A stretch of 64,000 bases of DNA from Eupeodes corollae (Eukaryota; Arthropoda; Insecta; Diptera; Syrphidae), in assembly GCF_945859685.1 (NCBI RefSeq), contig NC_079148.1, positions 35,351,946 through 35,415,945 of the forward strand. Direction: 5' to 3'. Position 1 is the stretch's first letter; every line of letters starts with the position of its first letter. This document shows, one piece after another, positions 1 to 12,335 of this stretch. The position numbers and the translations under genes are program-made. The notes under the pieces were generated by a model. It was given only the letters and a program-made list of their open reading frames with translations. It made no database searches and was not told the origin of the DNA.

Positions 1-1029
1 AGGGAATAAGTATCGGAATTAAGCTTCGTTACTTGAAAAAAAAAGATTGAAGCTTGCTGGTCGGTTTATTCCTTATTCTTTCTTGGTTACTTTAGTGACA
101 AAGAATACGATGCGTCAGTAATATGACACCCACGATAAGATTTTACCTCTCTTGTGGTTTATACTTACTCCTCGTTCGTGAATTGCTCCATTATTGTGGT
201 GCTGCGAAATACACACATACAACGATGACGATGTGATGATATATGATGACGATTATTACTCTGCGATTATATAAAGCAATTGCTTTATATATAGAGTCAG
301 ATGGGTCAGTACTTGAAGTAAAGGACATTCGAACGTGTAAACAACTTGCAGGATTAATTATATACGATTTTCATAGCTCAAATTACACACAACTCTGCGG
401 AGGATGCGAAGGATGTGTCTCCTCTTCATTTATATAGTAATGTCCTTCTCATCCAATGCTACCATACATATCCTTTAACCACAAATATGTATGCTCACCA
501 AGTCCCTCTTTTTCATTCATCGTAAAACCCACCTCAATCTCAAAACAGGGTGAATCAGTTTTTCAAATGAAGCACCTGTTCAAACGTTTTAATAAATACT
601 TTTAACTTATCAAAGCTTTTTAATTAACGTCTTAAATCTTCAAAAAAAAAAAAAAAACGGTTTTCAACACTAATAATTTTGAGCCAAAGGTTCATGAGTC
701 GTTGAAATCTTAATAAGTTCTGGTTTTTTAGATGGTGGAAAAGGAATTTCAAATTCTTAAGCTGCATTTCATTCAAAGCCAAAAGAAAAAGGTTTAGAAT
801 CCTTGAAAACAGCCCAAAACATTTATTTGTCAAATGTTTTTAGTTCAAAGTAAATTTTAAGAAAAATGAGCAACTAATCCCAATTTAAAAAGTGGAGGGG
901 GGTGCAAGGGACCCCCTTTTTTCCTTTCCCTGTTGTGTTCTAAAAACTTGGAAAATCTGACGTGAATTGGTGAAACACCATTTTTTTGGTTAAAAGTAAG
1001 GTTGGTGAAATGACCCTTCATTTTCTCTC
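1..1029. other. Non-coding AT-rich sequence
   Basis: No gene is supported. The stretch holds A/T runs (an A-run near 643-657), GATGAC-like short repeats near 222-250 and a small G/C-rich patch near 895-930. Open frames here are short and show no recognisable motif. Confidence 0.6.
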
Positions 1030-2175
1030 AACGAAGCATTTCCAAATTCCAATTAATTTTGGAGATAGCATACCTTTTAAACATTTTTTGTACTTTCTCG
1101 ATTCTAACTACTGCCGTTAAATAATATGGATTTCAAACCACACAACAATACTCTAAGATCGACCTTATCATTGAGAAAAAAAGACAGCGTAACGTAAAAA
1201 TGTCTGAAAATTCACGGGCATTTCTTTTTATCTAGCATAGAGTTCGATTTACATACTGAAAAATCAATGTGTCATTCGGAGAGTCTAGAAAAATCTTCTT
1301 GAAGAAGGATACAGTCTTGACAAGTATCTATTTTTCTATAAATCTTTTAGTCATCAGAGTATAAAAGGCACTGAGAATTTGTAAAAATCTCAGAAATATC
1401 ATTAATAAATAAAAGGAATAACAGAGGGCCGCTGTGGCTACCTTGCGGAACTCCTGAAGGAACATGAATATAGTCTGAAAAAAACTCGCAATTTTTAAAA
1501 TCTGCACTCGATCTGTTAAATAAGATTCTATCCACTTAAGGAGGTTCGAGTGAAATCCTAGACATCCAAGTTTATGAAGAAGAAGCTTGTGGCTTACTCT
1601 GTCAAAGTCTTTAGCAAAGTCCGTAAAGATAGTATCTGTTTGGGAGTTTTTCTCAAAGTTTGATAGAACATAATTGATAAAAATTGTAAGATTTGTTGAA
1701 GTAGACCTTCCTTTTATAAATCCGTGTTGGTAAATTGATATATGGTCACGCACAACGAAGAATATCTTGTCGGAAATTATTTTTTCGAAAAGCTTGGGTA
1801 TAGTTGAGATCTTACAAATTGGCCTATAATTTGAAATGATACTTTCCATTCATTCATAAATAATCCACTTTGAAGAGAAATATTAAATAATATTGATAAT
1901 GGTTCTGCTAGAGAAGCAGCTGCTTTTTTAGCAGAAATGGAGATAATCCATCAGGTCTAGGAGACTTGGAGTCATCAATTCCCTGCAAAGCATTTAAAAC
2001 TTCCTCTTTGCTAACATGAAGGTTGCCAAGACTAAATTTTTGAGGAACAGTTGTCAGATATTGGGACGGAATATCAAAAGCATAAACTGATTTGAAGTAT
2101 CTCGCAAATAAATCACAAATTTCAGAAATGTTACTTGTCGAAGAACCCTGTAGTTTTTCGTTAAGAGTTTAACGA
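1030..2175 (-). mobile_element. Non-LTR retrotransposon RT remnant (Jockey/CR1-like)
   Basis: Broken reverse transcriptase of a LINE, read on the minus strand. In order: a linker with FARYFKSVYA (about 2095-2060); SKSPRPDGL, the pre-RT motif (about 1975-1945); NYRPICKISTIPKLFEKI at the start of the palm (about 1830-1775); and motif A as TDFAKDFD near 1621. After about 1490 the frame shifts. Motif B (SGVPQG) is then at 1457-1440 in another frame, and the catalytic YxDD box is YSDD at 1361-1350, followed at once by a stop. Downstream, frames read DCILLQEDFSRL and VRIEKVQKMFKRYA, the usual thumb and C-terminal part of such ORFs. No endonuclease or ORF1 is visible, so the copy is 5'-truncated. 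It has at least one frameshift and several stops and cannot be functional. The clade is a guess from motif style. Confidence 0.85.
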
Positions 2176-4690
2176 CTCTAGATTATTTTCTATTGAAAGT
2201 TTTTTTTTTGTTAGTATTGTGTAAAGTAAAACCATTCAATGTTGATTTAAATGGGTTTGCAATTTTCAAAGATAATTAAAAAAACCCTTAGCGGCAACGC
2301 GAGGGTGATTCGTTACCCCAAGCTTTAAACAGTAAAATTAGAGTCTTAAACCTTTAAGATTGGTACATCAAATGACATCTGATGGTGGCAGGCAAGTTTG
2401 ACTTCGCTACGTAGAAAGGGGCTAGGGGAACTAGTTACCCCATTGTGGCGGTAACCGTTGTTGAAGTTGTCAAAAATGATTTTCCTTTAAATTGACTTAA
2501 CTGACATAATAAAATGAGATAAAGTTCTGAAAACATTCAGTTCAGCGCGGGGTAATGAGTTACACCGTGCGGCAGCTATGTGGCCTGTATGAGGTTTGGC
2601 CGCTATAATGTTAAGTTATGCTTTGGCCTTCAATTCAGAATCAATTACCAAAACGTCTCCAAAATAAATCTAAAATTTAATTAAAAAAAATGTCCAGTAA
2701 TGTACAGATGATCCATTTTTTAGACTTCTATATCATCTTTATGTTCGTTAACGTGGATTGTGGGAAAAACCTATTGACAATTTAATAATTTTAATACACA
2801 CTAAATTTCAAGATTTGAAGCAAATGATAAAGGTCCCCCTGTACTGTTTGGTGTACAGCTATGTAATACGTCTTATAGGTTAGTTATAGGTACACACATT
2901 ATATATTTTTATTTTTGAAAAAGAAAGAAGAACTTAGCCTTGAAAAGATATAAATTTCAACATCATGACTCTTAGAATGTGCATATCATGTGTGCTAGTG
3001 AATGAAATGATTTCTGTTGCAAGGCTGTTGCTGTATGCGGCAAGATGCTATTTCAATTTTTTTTATTTGTTTGTTCTTCTTTCCCTTAACAAGGACTTTA
3101 GTGGGGCAAATGTTATACAGCTTATAGCTATAACCAGAGTTAAGTGATGGCGACCTATGTTGCAACTTTATGGAACATATGGATAATGTTCAGAATGATG
3201 ATGATGATTATGTTGATGAGATGATGATTATGATGTTGGTTGATGGTGCCAAGGGATTAAACTCGAGAGGCAATTAAAAATTACAATCATCTTCCATTTA
3301 TATTTATGCCTATGTGAGTCTGTGTTCGTCTGTCTGTGTGTGTGTACGCAACACTGAGTTTTAAAGGAGCATTTTATAGGAGAAGAGCTTATATTTTATA
3401 AGATATATACAGATGTGAATTTTTTGTTTGTTCCATTATTGTTGTTATAAGCGAATGAAACAAAAACCACAGAAAGAAGAAGAACATAATGAGAATGATG
3501 GCAAAAATAAGAAGAAAAGAAAAAAAAAACATCATTCGGATGAGGAGAAGATTTAAGTTTATGAAAAGGATTTTTTTAATGGATGTAGGTATCATCCTGT
3601 TTTGAACATCTTCATTCGATGTTTTTTTTTGTTTTGTTGTTATTTTTATTTTGGTTTGTCATTTAAAAATAAAAAACAGGATGCATTGAAATGGATACCC
3701 GATGGTTGTCGTGAAATTTTTGTTTTCTCATGAATTCATAATGCATTAAATATACATATTAATACCATACTTAAGATACTTATAGGTATGTATTAAAAAA
3801 ATATTATTGTTAAGGGCGGTGAAATAAAATGAAATATAAAAATATGAATAAAACCAGTTGAGACTAACGTGGCATATCAAAAAATGTCCTTCATTTCAAA
3901 AATTCGTCAATTGAGTTTTGAGTGACATATAACATCAATCAAGGTGAGAATTTGAATTGAATGCAGCTTGTGTAATACACTCAGACTAACGGATGGTTAG
4001 GTTGACCAGGGGCATAATTCATAAACATTTCAAGATTGTCAATTATCACGACAAATTTTGAATTGTGTTTTTCTGACAAATTAGTCACCTATCAATATTT
4101 AAAAAAAATACAGATCTGTCAGACAAGTGTGACAAATTTGTAGCATTGTCACCTACCAATTTTAATGAAATAGGGCCCAGACTCTTTTTTTGTCTATAAA
4201 ATGTAGGTACTGTATTTCGGTAAAACTTACATTCTATTCTCTTTTTCAAATTTCTCAATAAATACATTTTTTTGATACCATAAAACTGTAACTAAACTTC
4301 TTAAAGTTATATTCAGAAATTGTGTCGCCGTCGCAATACTGTATGGGTTATACATACTATGTATTTAAAATACTGTGTGTCAAAATTATGTTCTACAAAT
4401 TTCTATATAGTCAAAATTCTGTAGTTCAAAATTCCCTATTTCAAAGTTATGTTTGTGTTAGACTATTTGCAGCATGTCGAAGTAAAAAATTATAAAACAA
4501 AATATTTTCCAAAAAAAACAATTTAAAATTATTAAATTGTGTCTCTCTTGTGCTCCTATAAAATGTATTCTTTTCTGCTAATAATATATTGGAAAAATAA
4601 AGTAAAGTGCGTGAATTACAATCGTTACTATCTGCCTGAACTCTGCAAGACTAAATTTAGTTTGCTTTAACGCAAGAGGTATGATTTTAA
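2176..4690. other. Non-coding AT-rich sequence
   Basis: No gene or known element recognised. It includes a more G/C-rich patch with three look-alike palindromic motifs (listed separately), GAT-rich simple sequence near 3196-3245, a TG run near 3332-3345 and purine-rich stretches near 3465-3550. Confidence 0.55.
2301..2566. repeat. Three spaced GTTACCCC-type imperfect palindromes
   Basis: Three similar blocks end in GTTACCCC (2312-2319), GTTACCCC (2434-2441) and GTTACACC (2559-2566). Each is preceded by a G-rich half (GGGTGAT, GGGGAACT, GGGGTAAT), giving an imperfect palindrome of about 17 bp. The spacing is 122 and 125 bp, so this may be a decayed tandem repeat of about 123 bp, although the sequence between the motifs aligns poorly by eye. 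Confidence 0.3.
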
Positions 4691-4699
4691 TTTACCTTA

Positions 4700-6620
4700 A
4701 ACTTTGAAGTCACCGCCTTGGATAAGTGAAAACTGCGGTATATGAACGCCAAGCGCAAACTATCAGAAACATCACGGAGACTGTTAAATTTAATAAACGA
4801 TACGCAAACACTGAAACTGCTTTCGAAATGGCAATTGAAAACATGAACATCGACGAGTTAAAATTGCTTTTAGATAATTCCATTTCATCAAAGCTAAAAG
4901 AAATTGCCACGAAACAAGATGTCTTAACTGTCTCAACCGAAAATCAGCTTCTTCGCTCTCAAAATTCTCATCTCGTCAACCGTTTATCTTAGATGAAGAA
5001 CTATTGTCAAATACTTGAGCGACAACTTGACATTCTCGTACGGGAAACTAGCAAAAATACTGTTGTTGTGCGTTTTCCAGCCGCAGATACAACCAATAAT
5101 GTTGAATTCCACTCAAAGAAGTCGACTGTTGTTCTAAAGTTTCATCCCGGCGAGACTACGAGCAAAATATTGGATGCCTCCTCAAGACTTAAAATTAAGA
5201 AAGAATTATTTAACTGTAAAAATTCAAAAGTTTTTTGGCACAAAGTTCAGAAAATAGGGTACTGTAAACCGTCGACAGCTATTGCAGTTGAAGCAGAAAC
5301 GTTGGATTATACTTCGGTCGACTTCTGACAGGAAGAATTTCTCCACTAATTTTCCAATACGCACTTTCGAATGTTGTTGATACAGATCTCGATGCACCAA
5401 TTGGATTAAATGAGTTGGTTAACGCAATTAGTACAATGAAAAACAACAAGTCCATACCAATTGAGTTTTTTAAGTATAACACTGCAAATTTTAATGTTTC
5501 TCTTTTGATATTCTTTAATAACGTCTTCTTAAAGGAGGACGTTCCAAGTCTATTCTTAAAGTCCCTTTATTTTTCCGATTTCTAAAAATGGTGATTCATC
5601 GTTAGTTGAAAACTATAGGGGTATATCAATTCTATGTAACCTAAGAAAAATATTCGCTCAAATACTATATATTCGCTTTTTAAGCTGGGAACATAATAAT
5701 CGGCTAAGTAACTTCCAAGGGGGCTTTCGTCCTGGTCTTGCAACAGTTGATCAAATTTTTACGCTGGAGACTATAGCTAGAAAAACAAAATCTCTATGAA
5801 TTCTTTGTGGATTTCAAGAACGCCTTCAACACTGTCAAAAGAAACTCACTTATATAAAAGCTTAACTTGATAGGTGTTTCTACGAAATTCCCCAATGTTA
5901 ACTAAAAACTAATTCCGAACACTTCAGCTGCAGTTTGGAATGGTAGTCATATGTCCAACTTTTTTGTTATTGATACCGCAGTTCCACAAGGTTGCGTCCT
6001 CAGTCCTATTTTGTTCGCCCTATTCATTGACGATGCATCTGAAAACTTGCGGGGCGGTTTCATAGTAGGAGATACCCACATTAAAACACTCCTTTATGCA
6101 GATGATTTAGTGATTTTAACGGACAACCCACTTAAATTACAGCTTCAAATTAATAAACTTAAAAGTTATTGTGACACTTGGGACTTAAACATTAACACCT
6201 CAAAATCTAAATTCATGATTTTTCAGCACACGGCAGATAGAAGGCATCCCAGAGAAAAGTGGCAATTGGCAGGCCAACCTATAGAGGTTCTTAAGTAATT
6301 AAAATATTAAGGTGTCCTTCTATCTTACAACCTTAACTTGCGATAACATGTAGAAGAAATAGTCAGTAAGGCAAAAACTGCAATCAATCTTGTGTGGCCT
6401 AAATTTTATTGTAATAAAAACGTGGATACGGCATCTAAATTTAAGGTCTTAAATGCAACCTTCAACTCCTGTCTTTGCTATGCGAATCAAGCAGAATTTG
6501 AGCGATTACAGTGCTTTTTCTTTAAACGTATTTTTAAACTACCTTCCTCACTCCCCACCTATGCTATTTATGTAGAAGCGGGAATACCTCAAATTTACTG
6601 TAAGAACCTCAAAGTAAATG
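4700..6620 (+). mobile_element. Non-LTR retrotransposon, degenerate, ORF1-like part plus RT
   Basis: Plus-strand LINE relic. 4726-4992 and 4993-5328 encode a hydrophilic, Leu/Glu/Lys-rich, coiled-coil-like stretch (DELKLLLDNSISSKLKEIA) that could be ORF1-derived. From about 5160 the reading resembles the linker before an RT (FWHKVQKIGYCKPSTA), and after a frameshift near 5310 it continues to about 5590. A third frame carries VENYRGISILCNLRKIF and FQGGFRPG (about 5605-5740), then FFVDFKNAFNTV, which is motif A (about 5800-5835). 5951-6298 holds motif B, VPQGCVLSP (5981 on), and an intact YADD at 6095-6106. 6392-6620 is the thumb/C-terminal region (LPSSLPTYAIYVEAGIPQIY). At least three frameshifts and several stops make it dead. 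No endonuclease domain is seen between the coiled-coil part and the RT, so an internal deletion is likely. Its 3' end is cut by repeat R copy A at 6621. Confidence 0.85.
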
Positions 6621-7542
6621 CGGCTGGGATGCGACAAACACTGACAACTTCCCATCCCGTCTGTCGATTTGTCTCGCTTAAAAGTTTGTCATGTACCCGT
6701 ATAAATTTTTACCAAATTTGCGTACTATTTTTTGTCGATTTTATTTTTTATGAAAAAACGGACTGTTGGATTTTTACATAAAAATTACTGAATATCGAAA
6801 GCAATAATTTCTGTGAAATAAAATAAGTTGGAAGAGTTTTATTTTTTGTAAAAAAACTGTCAATTTGATTTTTTTCAAAATTTTATCGAATGTTGAAAAC
6901 AATATTTCTTATAAGATAAAATAAGTTTGAAGCCTAAATTTCAAGCTTTTGAAAAGATATTTGAATCGATATTCAAATTTTACCAACTTTGAGTAATGTT
7001 TTTCTTAGATTTTTAGTTTTTATAAAAAAAAACTGTCAATTCGATTGTTCTAAAATTTTTTTGTCAGATATCAAAAACATTATTCTTCGTAAAATTTTGG
7101 GGGTGACAAATTTTTTTTCAGTTTTTTTGATTTATTAAAAAACCGTGAGATGGATTTTTTCAAAAAATATACTTCTTTGATATCACGTTACAATATATTA
7201 AATAAAATTTAATTCAAGTCTCTATATGGTTTTTTCTCGTAGGATATTTAGGGTTAACCAAAATTTTCACCTTTTTTTCAAACTGCTATGGTAAAAAACC
7301 ACCCACATAATTTTCTTGAGAGCCCTTTCTGCATCTTTCTGCCTTATTATATGTATAACAAAATTTATTTGAAATCGATATCTCTTCTGGTTCTTGAGTT
7401 ATGGAGTACACGCACGCACATACTCGTACATCTTTCTAAAAATCTTTTATTTCGACTCTAGGGACCTTGAAACGTCGAGAAATGTCAAAATTTTCAATTT
7501 GACAAATCGGACCCATTACAATAACTTCCTATGGAAAGTTAA
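6621..7542 (+). repeat. Repeat family R, copy A (short internal array)
   Basis: Starts GGCTGGGATGCGAC and ends in the near-palindrome AACTTCCTATGGAAAGTT. It shares all terminal blocks with the copies at 36.8, 42.7, 48.9 and 63.0 kb. About two internal ~175-bp subrepeats remain, recognisable by GAAAACAATATTTCTTATAAG and the CAATTCGAT block; the first is partly deleted. It is inserted in the 3' part of an RT gene, so it is younger than that element. Open frames across its start are chance extensions of the RT frame. Confidence 0.85.
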
Positions 7543-9920
7543 TAAAACAAATCAACATTCTCAAATACTTAAAACAACTACTTTTACATTTTGCATGATA
7601 GTGTTTTTCCTTTAGTTTTTAAATAATGTACTAAAACAATGTTATATTTGAACAAGCCTTCAAAATTAAAGTTTTGGCAATGGATTTAATTTGAAAATTG
7701 AATTAAAAGTAAAAAGTAACAATATCTTCCAATTTTCTGAAGAACTATAATACTTTTCACTTTTGACTGAAGAAGATATTTCACAGTAAACTTTGATTTT
7801 TTGTCCAAAAATTAAAAAAATATAGCCAAATGGCTTGATTGTATGTTTATGTTAATAAATAAATTTAACACTTAACTCAAACTCAAAACTAACCTTAAAA
7901 AACTTTTTATATCACGATGATTAAAATTTAGATTTTTTCTGATGCAGCTTAGGGGATTTCGATGTTCAAGTACTTGAGTATTTTTAATTTGCGTAGGTAC
8001 TTAAGAACCGAGTTGTATGTTTTTTTTATTCCTCCCTTGCCAGTTAAAAACAAATTGTTCCTATATTTGTTACACATTTTTTACCCAGGTCTTATTACAT
8101 GAGATAATTAAAATAAGTCATTAAAAATTTTAATGCAAAGCATCAGTGGGGTACCTAGTAATAAAATGTTCTTAATCTTAACCGCCTCTATATAAATATA
8201 TACGGATTTCCCTTTCTTATCAATTTAATCTTAAACAACAAACTCATCATATAACACATAAAATCTTAGTACTTATCACATCAGATCCTTAGCTTATACT
8301 CCTTCGTATGAATTCGAAAAAAGGAACAAGAAAACACAAAATCAACATAACAACATGTGTGTTGTATGTACTTGTATGTATGTGTTTGGCAACATAAATG
8401 TTTGTCTTTTTATGGGTTTTCCCAGTTAAAACCATAATCACTCGATTTAACAGAAACAACAACCAAACGCATCAGCAGTTAACAAGTTCACAAGAGTACA
8501 TGTGTGTACTTCACCTTCCGAACCCATCATCAAACTTGAAACAACCGCCGCGCCCGCCCTCTGCCTCGATGCCATCAACAAAATTTAATTTCAACTGAAT
8601 CATTTTTATGATTATGATGATGACTATCCCGATCCCGAGATGTCGACAAAATTCACGATGATGAAAGGATGGGAATTATAGAGTGACATCAGTACCTTTG
8701 GTCAGCAGCGTAGCAATTATCACAACAAAAAGTTATTTCAAAACAAACAAACAAAAACAAGATGATAAAATCTTAACTTTAAGAATTTCGGGTTATAAAT
8801 ATTACATAAAATTCCAAGGTATGCAGGTACCAACTTACTTTTGAAGATTAAAACAATGAGATAGTAAATACATTGCGGTTTTTGTAATTTCAAAATATGG
8901 TTTTTATTTTTATACCATACTTTGTAATTTTACATATCGTCCTGTTAAATTTTACAATACCTAAATAGTACCGTACAGTTCGTTAAAAACAGAATGTACT
9001 AAACATTTTAATACTTCTTCACAAAGTTGCTTCAGGTCAGTTTCAGCAGTTAAGTTTTTTAATCATAATTAAATTTAAGAAGAAAACAAAAGATTTTATT
9101 CACTGCGAGAATTGGTAGGTCAACAGAAAATTGCAGCCTTAGGAATATTAATCTAAGAGACGTAAAAATGTTAAGTTGTTTAGAAACTATATAATTTTAG
9201 AGTGAATGTTTCAAAATTATTCCACTTTTAGCTGCCGGAAGAATAAAACAGAAACACATTTACGCATAATTTGATGCATAAAAACCTTTAAGACACTTTC
9301 TGCAATTAATTAAAATGCAGCATAAAAAATGGTAGTAAAATGTCCGGGCTAAATAATAATAACTTAGGACTTTCATTCCAAGAAGCTATAGGTTCAAGCT
9401 TTCCTAGAGTATATACCTAAAAGAGAATAGGTGGTTTCGTCTTATATCGGTGTAACACAATGAGATCTATGTACATTATTAAAAAAGGTCTCAAAGAATG
9501 GACAAATAGTTCTCATAGGCAAAACTCTGATTATAAGCAGAAAAGTTAAAGCGGTTGGAAGTTTGTAATAAATTCAATTTTATTCATTTACGCTAAAAAA
9601 GTTTTAAAAATAAAATAGCTGACAAATTAATGTTTTGAAACAAAACTGTTATTTTACTCTAAACGAAGGAGCAAGTCACAGTGAGTCCTAGTTAAGTTAA
9701 GTCTCTTTGCAGTTAAGTCTATTGGCAGAAATCTAGTATAAAAAAACTTAACAAAAGCTTTTTTTATCAATGGGCTTAAATTTACATCTCTAACAGAGCA
9801 AGCAACTAACTACCAAACATGTTCAATGTTCAACATATTCGATGCAACATCTAACAAACAACTTTTCCCCGCAACAAATTTGATACAACATATGTAACGC
9901 AAAATATTCGATCCACCATA
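7543..9920. other. Non-coding AT-rich sequence
   Basis: No gene is supported. The stretch is A/T-rich and intron-like, with an AAAC run near 8741-8757. A 66-residue open frame at 8398-8598 has no recognisable feature. Confidence 0.55.
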
Positions 9921-12335
9921 TTTTTTTTTGACAGGAGGAAATCTTCAAAAAACACTTGGCAGTATTCGACAATAAGTAGTGTGGGACTTTTAACCACTAA
10001 AACCACCTCTTCATCAGAACCAATCTTGAAGGATCGACTTCCGATTTTTCTTTCTTAATTTTGTACAGTCACTTTGGGGGAAGTTTAAACTTTTAATACT
10101 TTCCCATGTTCTTTTTTAGGACCATAAGCTCAGGAGGCTTGGATCTTCTTAATCTCCAAACATGGTTTCTCATATTTAAGACGGACTCCATTTCAGAATT
10201 AGTGTGACTTAGAAGTCTCTGGTTTGCGATACAGCGTATTTTTTAACAACTTCTGTAACCATTTCTATTTGTAAGTCACGATGTAGATCGGTATTTCTTA
10301 TGTACCAAGGTGCATTAACTATTCCTCGAAAGGACTTTGTTTTGGAATTTTTGGATGATTTCGGTATTTGTTTTATTTGCACAGCCCCATAATTGGATTC
10401 CATAGGTCCAAACAGGCTTTAGTACTTGATTATACAGCATTATTTTGTTTTGGATTGATAAATCAGAGTTATTACCAAGCAACCAGTACATTTTTCTATA
10501 TTTCAAGTTTAGTTCTTCTCTTTTCTTTTTAATGTGCTCTTTCCACTTAAGCTTTGCATCCAAAGTCATTCCAAGGTATTTGACCGTATTGGCGTAAGGT
10601 ACAGCTTGATTATTAATGATTATTGGAATATTGTTTATCTTTTTATTTGTAAAGTTTATATGTGAAGATTTTGTTTCATTGAGTTTGATACACCATTTGA
10701 CGGTCCAAGCTCTCACTGTGTCGACGGCATTTTGTACTCTTACTGCTGCTGTTAGACACATTTGTCGGGTACCAAAATTGCGGTATCATTTGCAAAAGTA
10801 GCCATTATGGTGTGATTACAAACTGGAATATCCCTTGAGCATAGTAAATACAGGGCAGGACCTAAGACACTTCCTTGTGGTACACCGGCTTCTATGTTCT
10901 TCAATTCCGAGTATTCTTGATCGTACCTTACTCTAAACAATCGGTCTGAGATGTACGATTTTAATATTTCAAAGTACTGCCTGGGAAGATCCCTTTGCAG
11001 TTTGTACTCCAGTCCCTCATGCCAAACATTGTCAAAAGCTGAACATACTTGTTTTTCGTCTAATGCTTTTTCTATTACATCTGATATTCTATGAACTTGG
11101 TCTATCGTGGAATGTTTATTTCTCAAGCCAAACTGATGGTTTGTGATTAACCTTCTTTCTTCTATGATTTTGCTAAGTCTCTTCAGGAGCAGTTTTTCAA
11201 AAACTTTTGCTATAATTGGTATAAGCGATATTGGTCTATAAGCTGTCACTTCTGTAGGTGGTTTACTTTACTTTGGTATGACAATTACTTCAGCAATTTT
11301 CCAAAGGTGTGGGACATACCAGTGCTTAAGGCATGCATTTATTATATATTGGAGTTTTATGAAGGCTTTCAGTGGCATTTCTTTCATAACCTGAGCAGTA
11401 ATTAGATCGTAATCCGGTGAGTTTTTATTTGGAAGTTGATGTGAACACATACTTTTTATTTTTTTAAGTCTTACAATTATTATTTCACTTTCATCTATCT
11501 TATCAACAAACTGTAAGTTATGTTCATCCGCGTTTGATGAGTATGGCTTAGAAACATTCGCAAGATGTTCAGCGAAAAGGTTAGCTTTTTTTGAGATTTC
11601 AAGGGCGAGTTTTGTAACTACGGTCTTTTCAGGCGCTTGGCTGCTTTTCATAGCGAAAAATCGGTTCAAGCATCAGTCGTTAAATTTCTAAGGAATGTAC
11701 TGAATGAATCATTTTTGAATTTGTAATTTTGTTTTTTAAGATTGTTGCTTATACGGTTCAACGTTGTTTTATCATCTGGAAATCTAGTATTTTGCCATTT
11801 TCTCCAAACTCTTCTTTTCTCTATTATCAACTCTCTTATCTCTAAAGGATATTTTATTTCATTTTGTCTTCTATTAAAAAATGTTGGAGTACTTTCTTCA
11901 GCGGGCTGTTGCACATCAGCAATAAATTGTTCCACTTCATGGTCAATTTGCTCGATTGTATCCATGGGAGATCTTGAATTTATAAAACTTAAAAGCCTTT
12001 CTCTAAAATCATTCCAGTTTGTTTTCTTATTTACAAGCTTTGGATTACTTTTTTCTAGTACTTCCGATTCACTTAGTGATAGAATAGACTGGAGTATAAT
12101 CTGATGACAGGTCATTATTACCTTCGACACTAATGTGATTTCGTTTGATTCCTTTAGCTACGAAAAAGTCAATAAGTTTAGTTTGCAAGTATCGGAAGGC
12201 CAGTAAGTTGGCGACCTTCAGGAATAGAATTCACATTTGTATTTACGGAAAAAGTCTTTTCCCTTTTGTTGATATAAGTCTTGAACCCCAATGGGTGTGT
12301 TTCGCAATGAAGTCAAATGTCAAATGAAATGCAGA
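9921..12335 (-). mobile_element. Jockey-type non-LTR retrotransposon, copy 1, 5'-truncated and inactive
   Basis: Minus-strand LINE ending in an A-tail (T-run at 9921-9929). The 5' end lies inside the endonuclease domain: AKHTHWGSRL (about 12318-12290) and FVAKGIKRNHISVEG (about 12170-12125) are visible. Coding pieces follow: 12130-11666 (linker, EKRRVWRKWQNTRFPDDK); 11669-11268 (FAEHLANV, ending VIPK then a stop); 11249-10752 (palm, YRPISLIPIIAKVFEKLL; AGVPQGSVLGP); 10761-10315 (thumb, VKYLGMTLDAKLKW; YGIQLWG); and 10403-10209 (NAPWYIRNTDLHRDL). Frameshifts separate most pieces, and a stop codon (TAA) interrupts PKQGKPP at about 11265. The catalytic box is FAND at 10796-10785 instead of FADD. 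An in-frame deletion of about 8 codons near 11039 has removed motif A, which the copy at 25.4-26.6 kb still has. This is the best-preserved LINE here, but it is dead. Confidence 0.93.

Noticed and set aside
8398..8598. 66-codon frame with a Pro-rich end
   Set aside because: No homology recognised, no splice context and no neighbouring gene.
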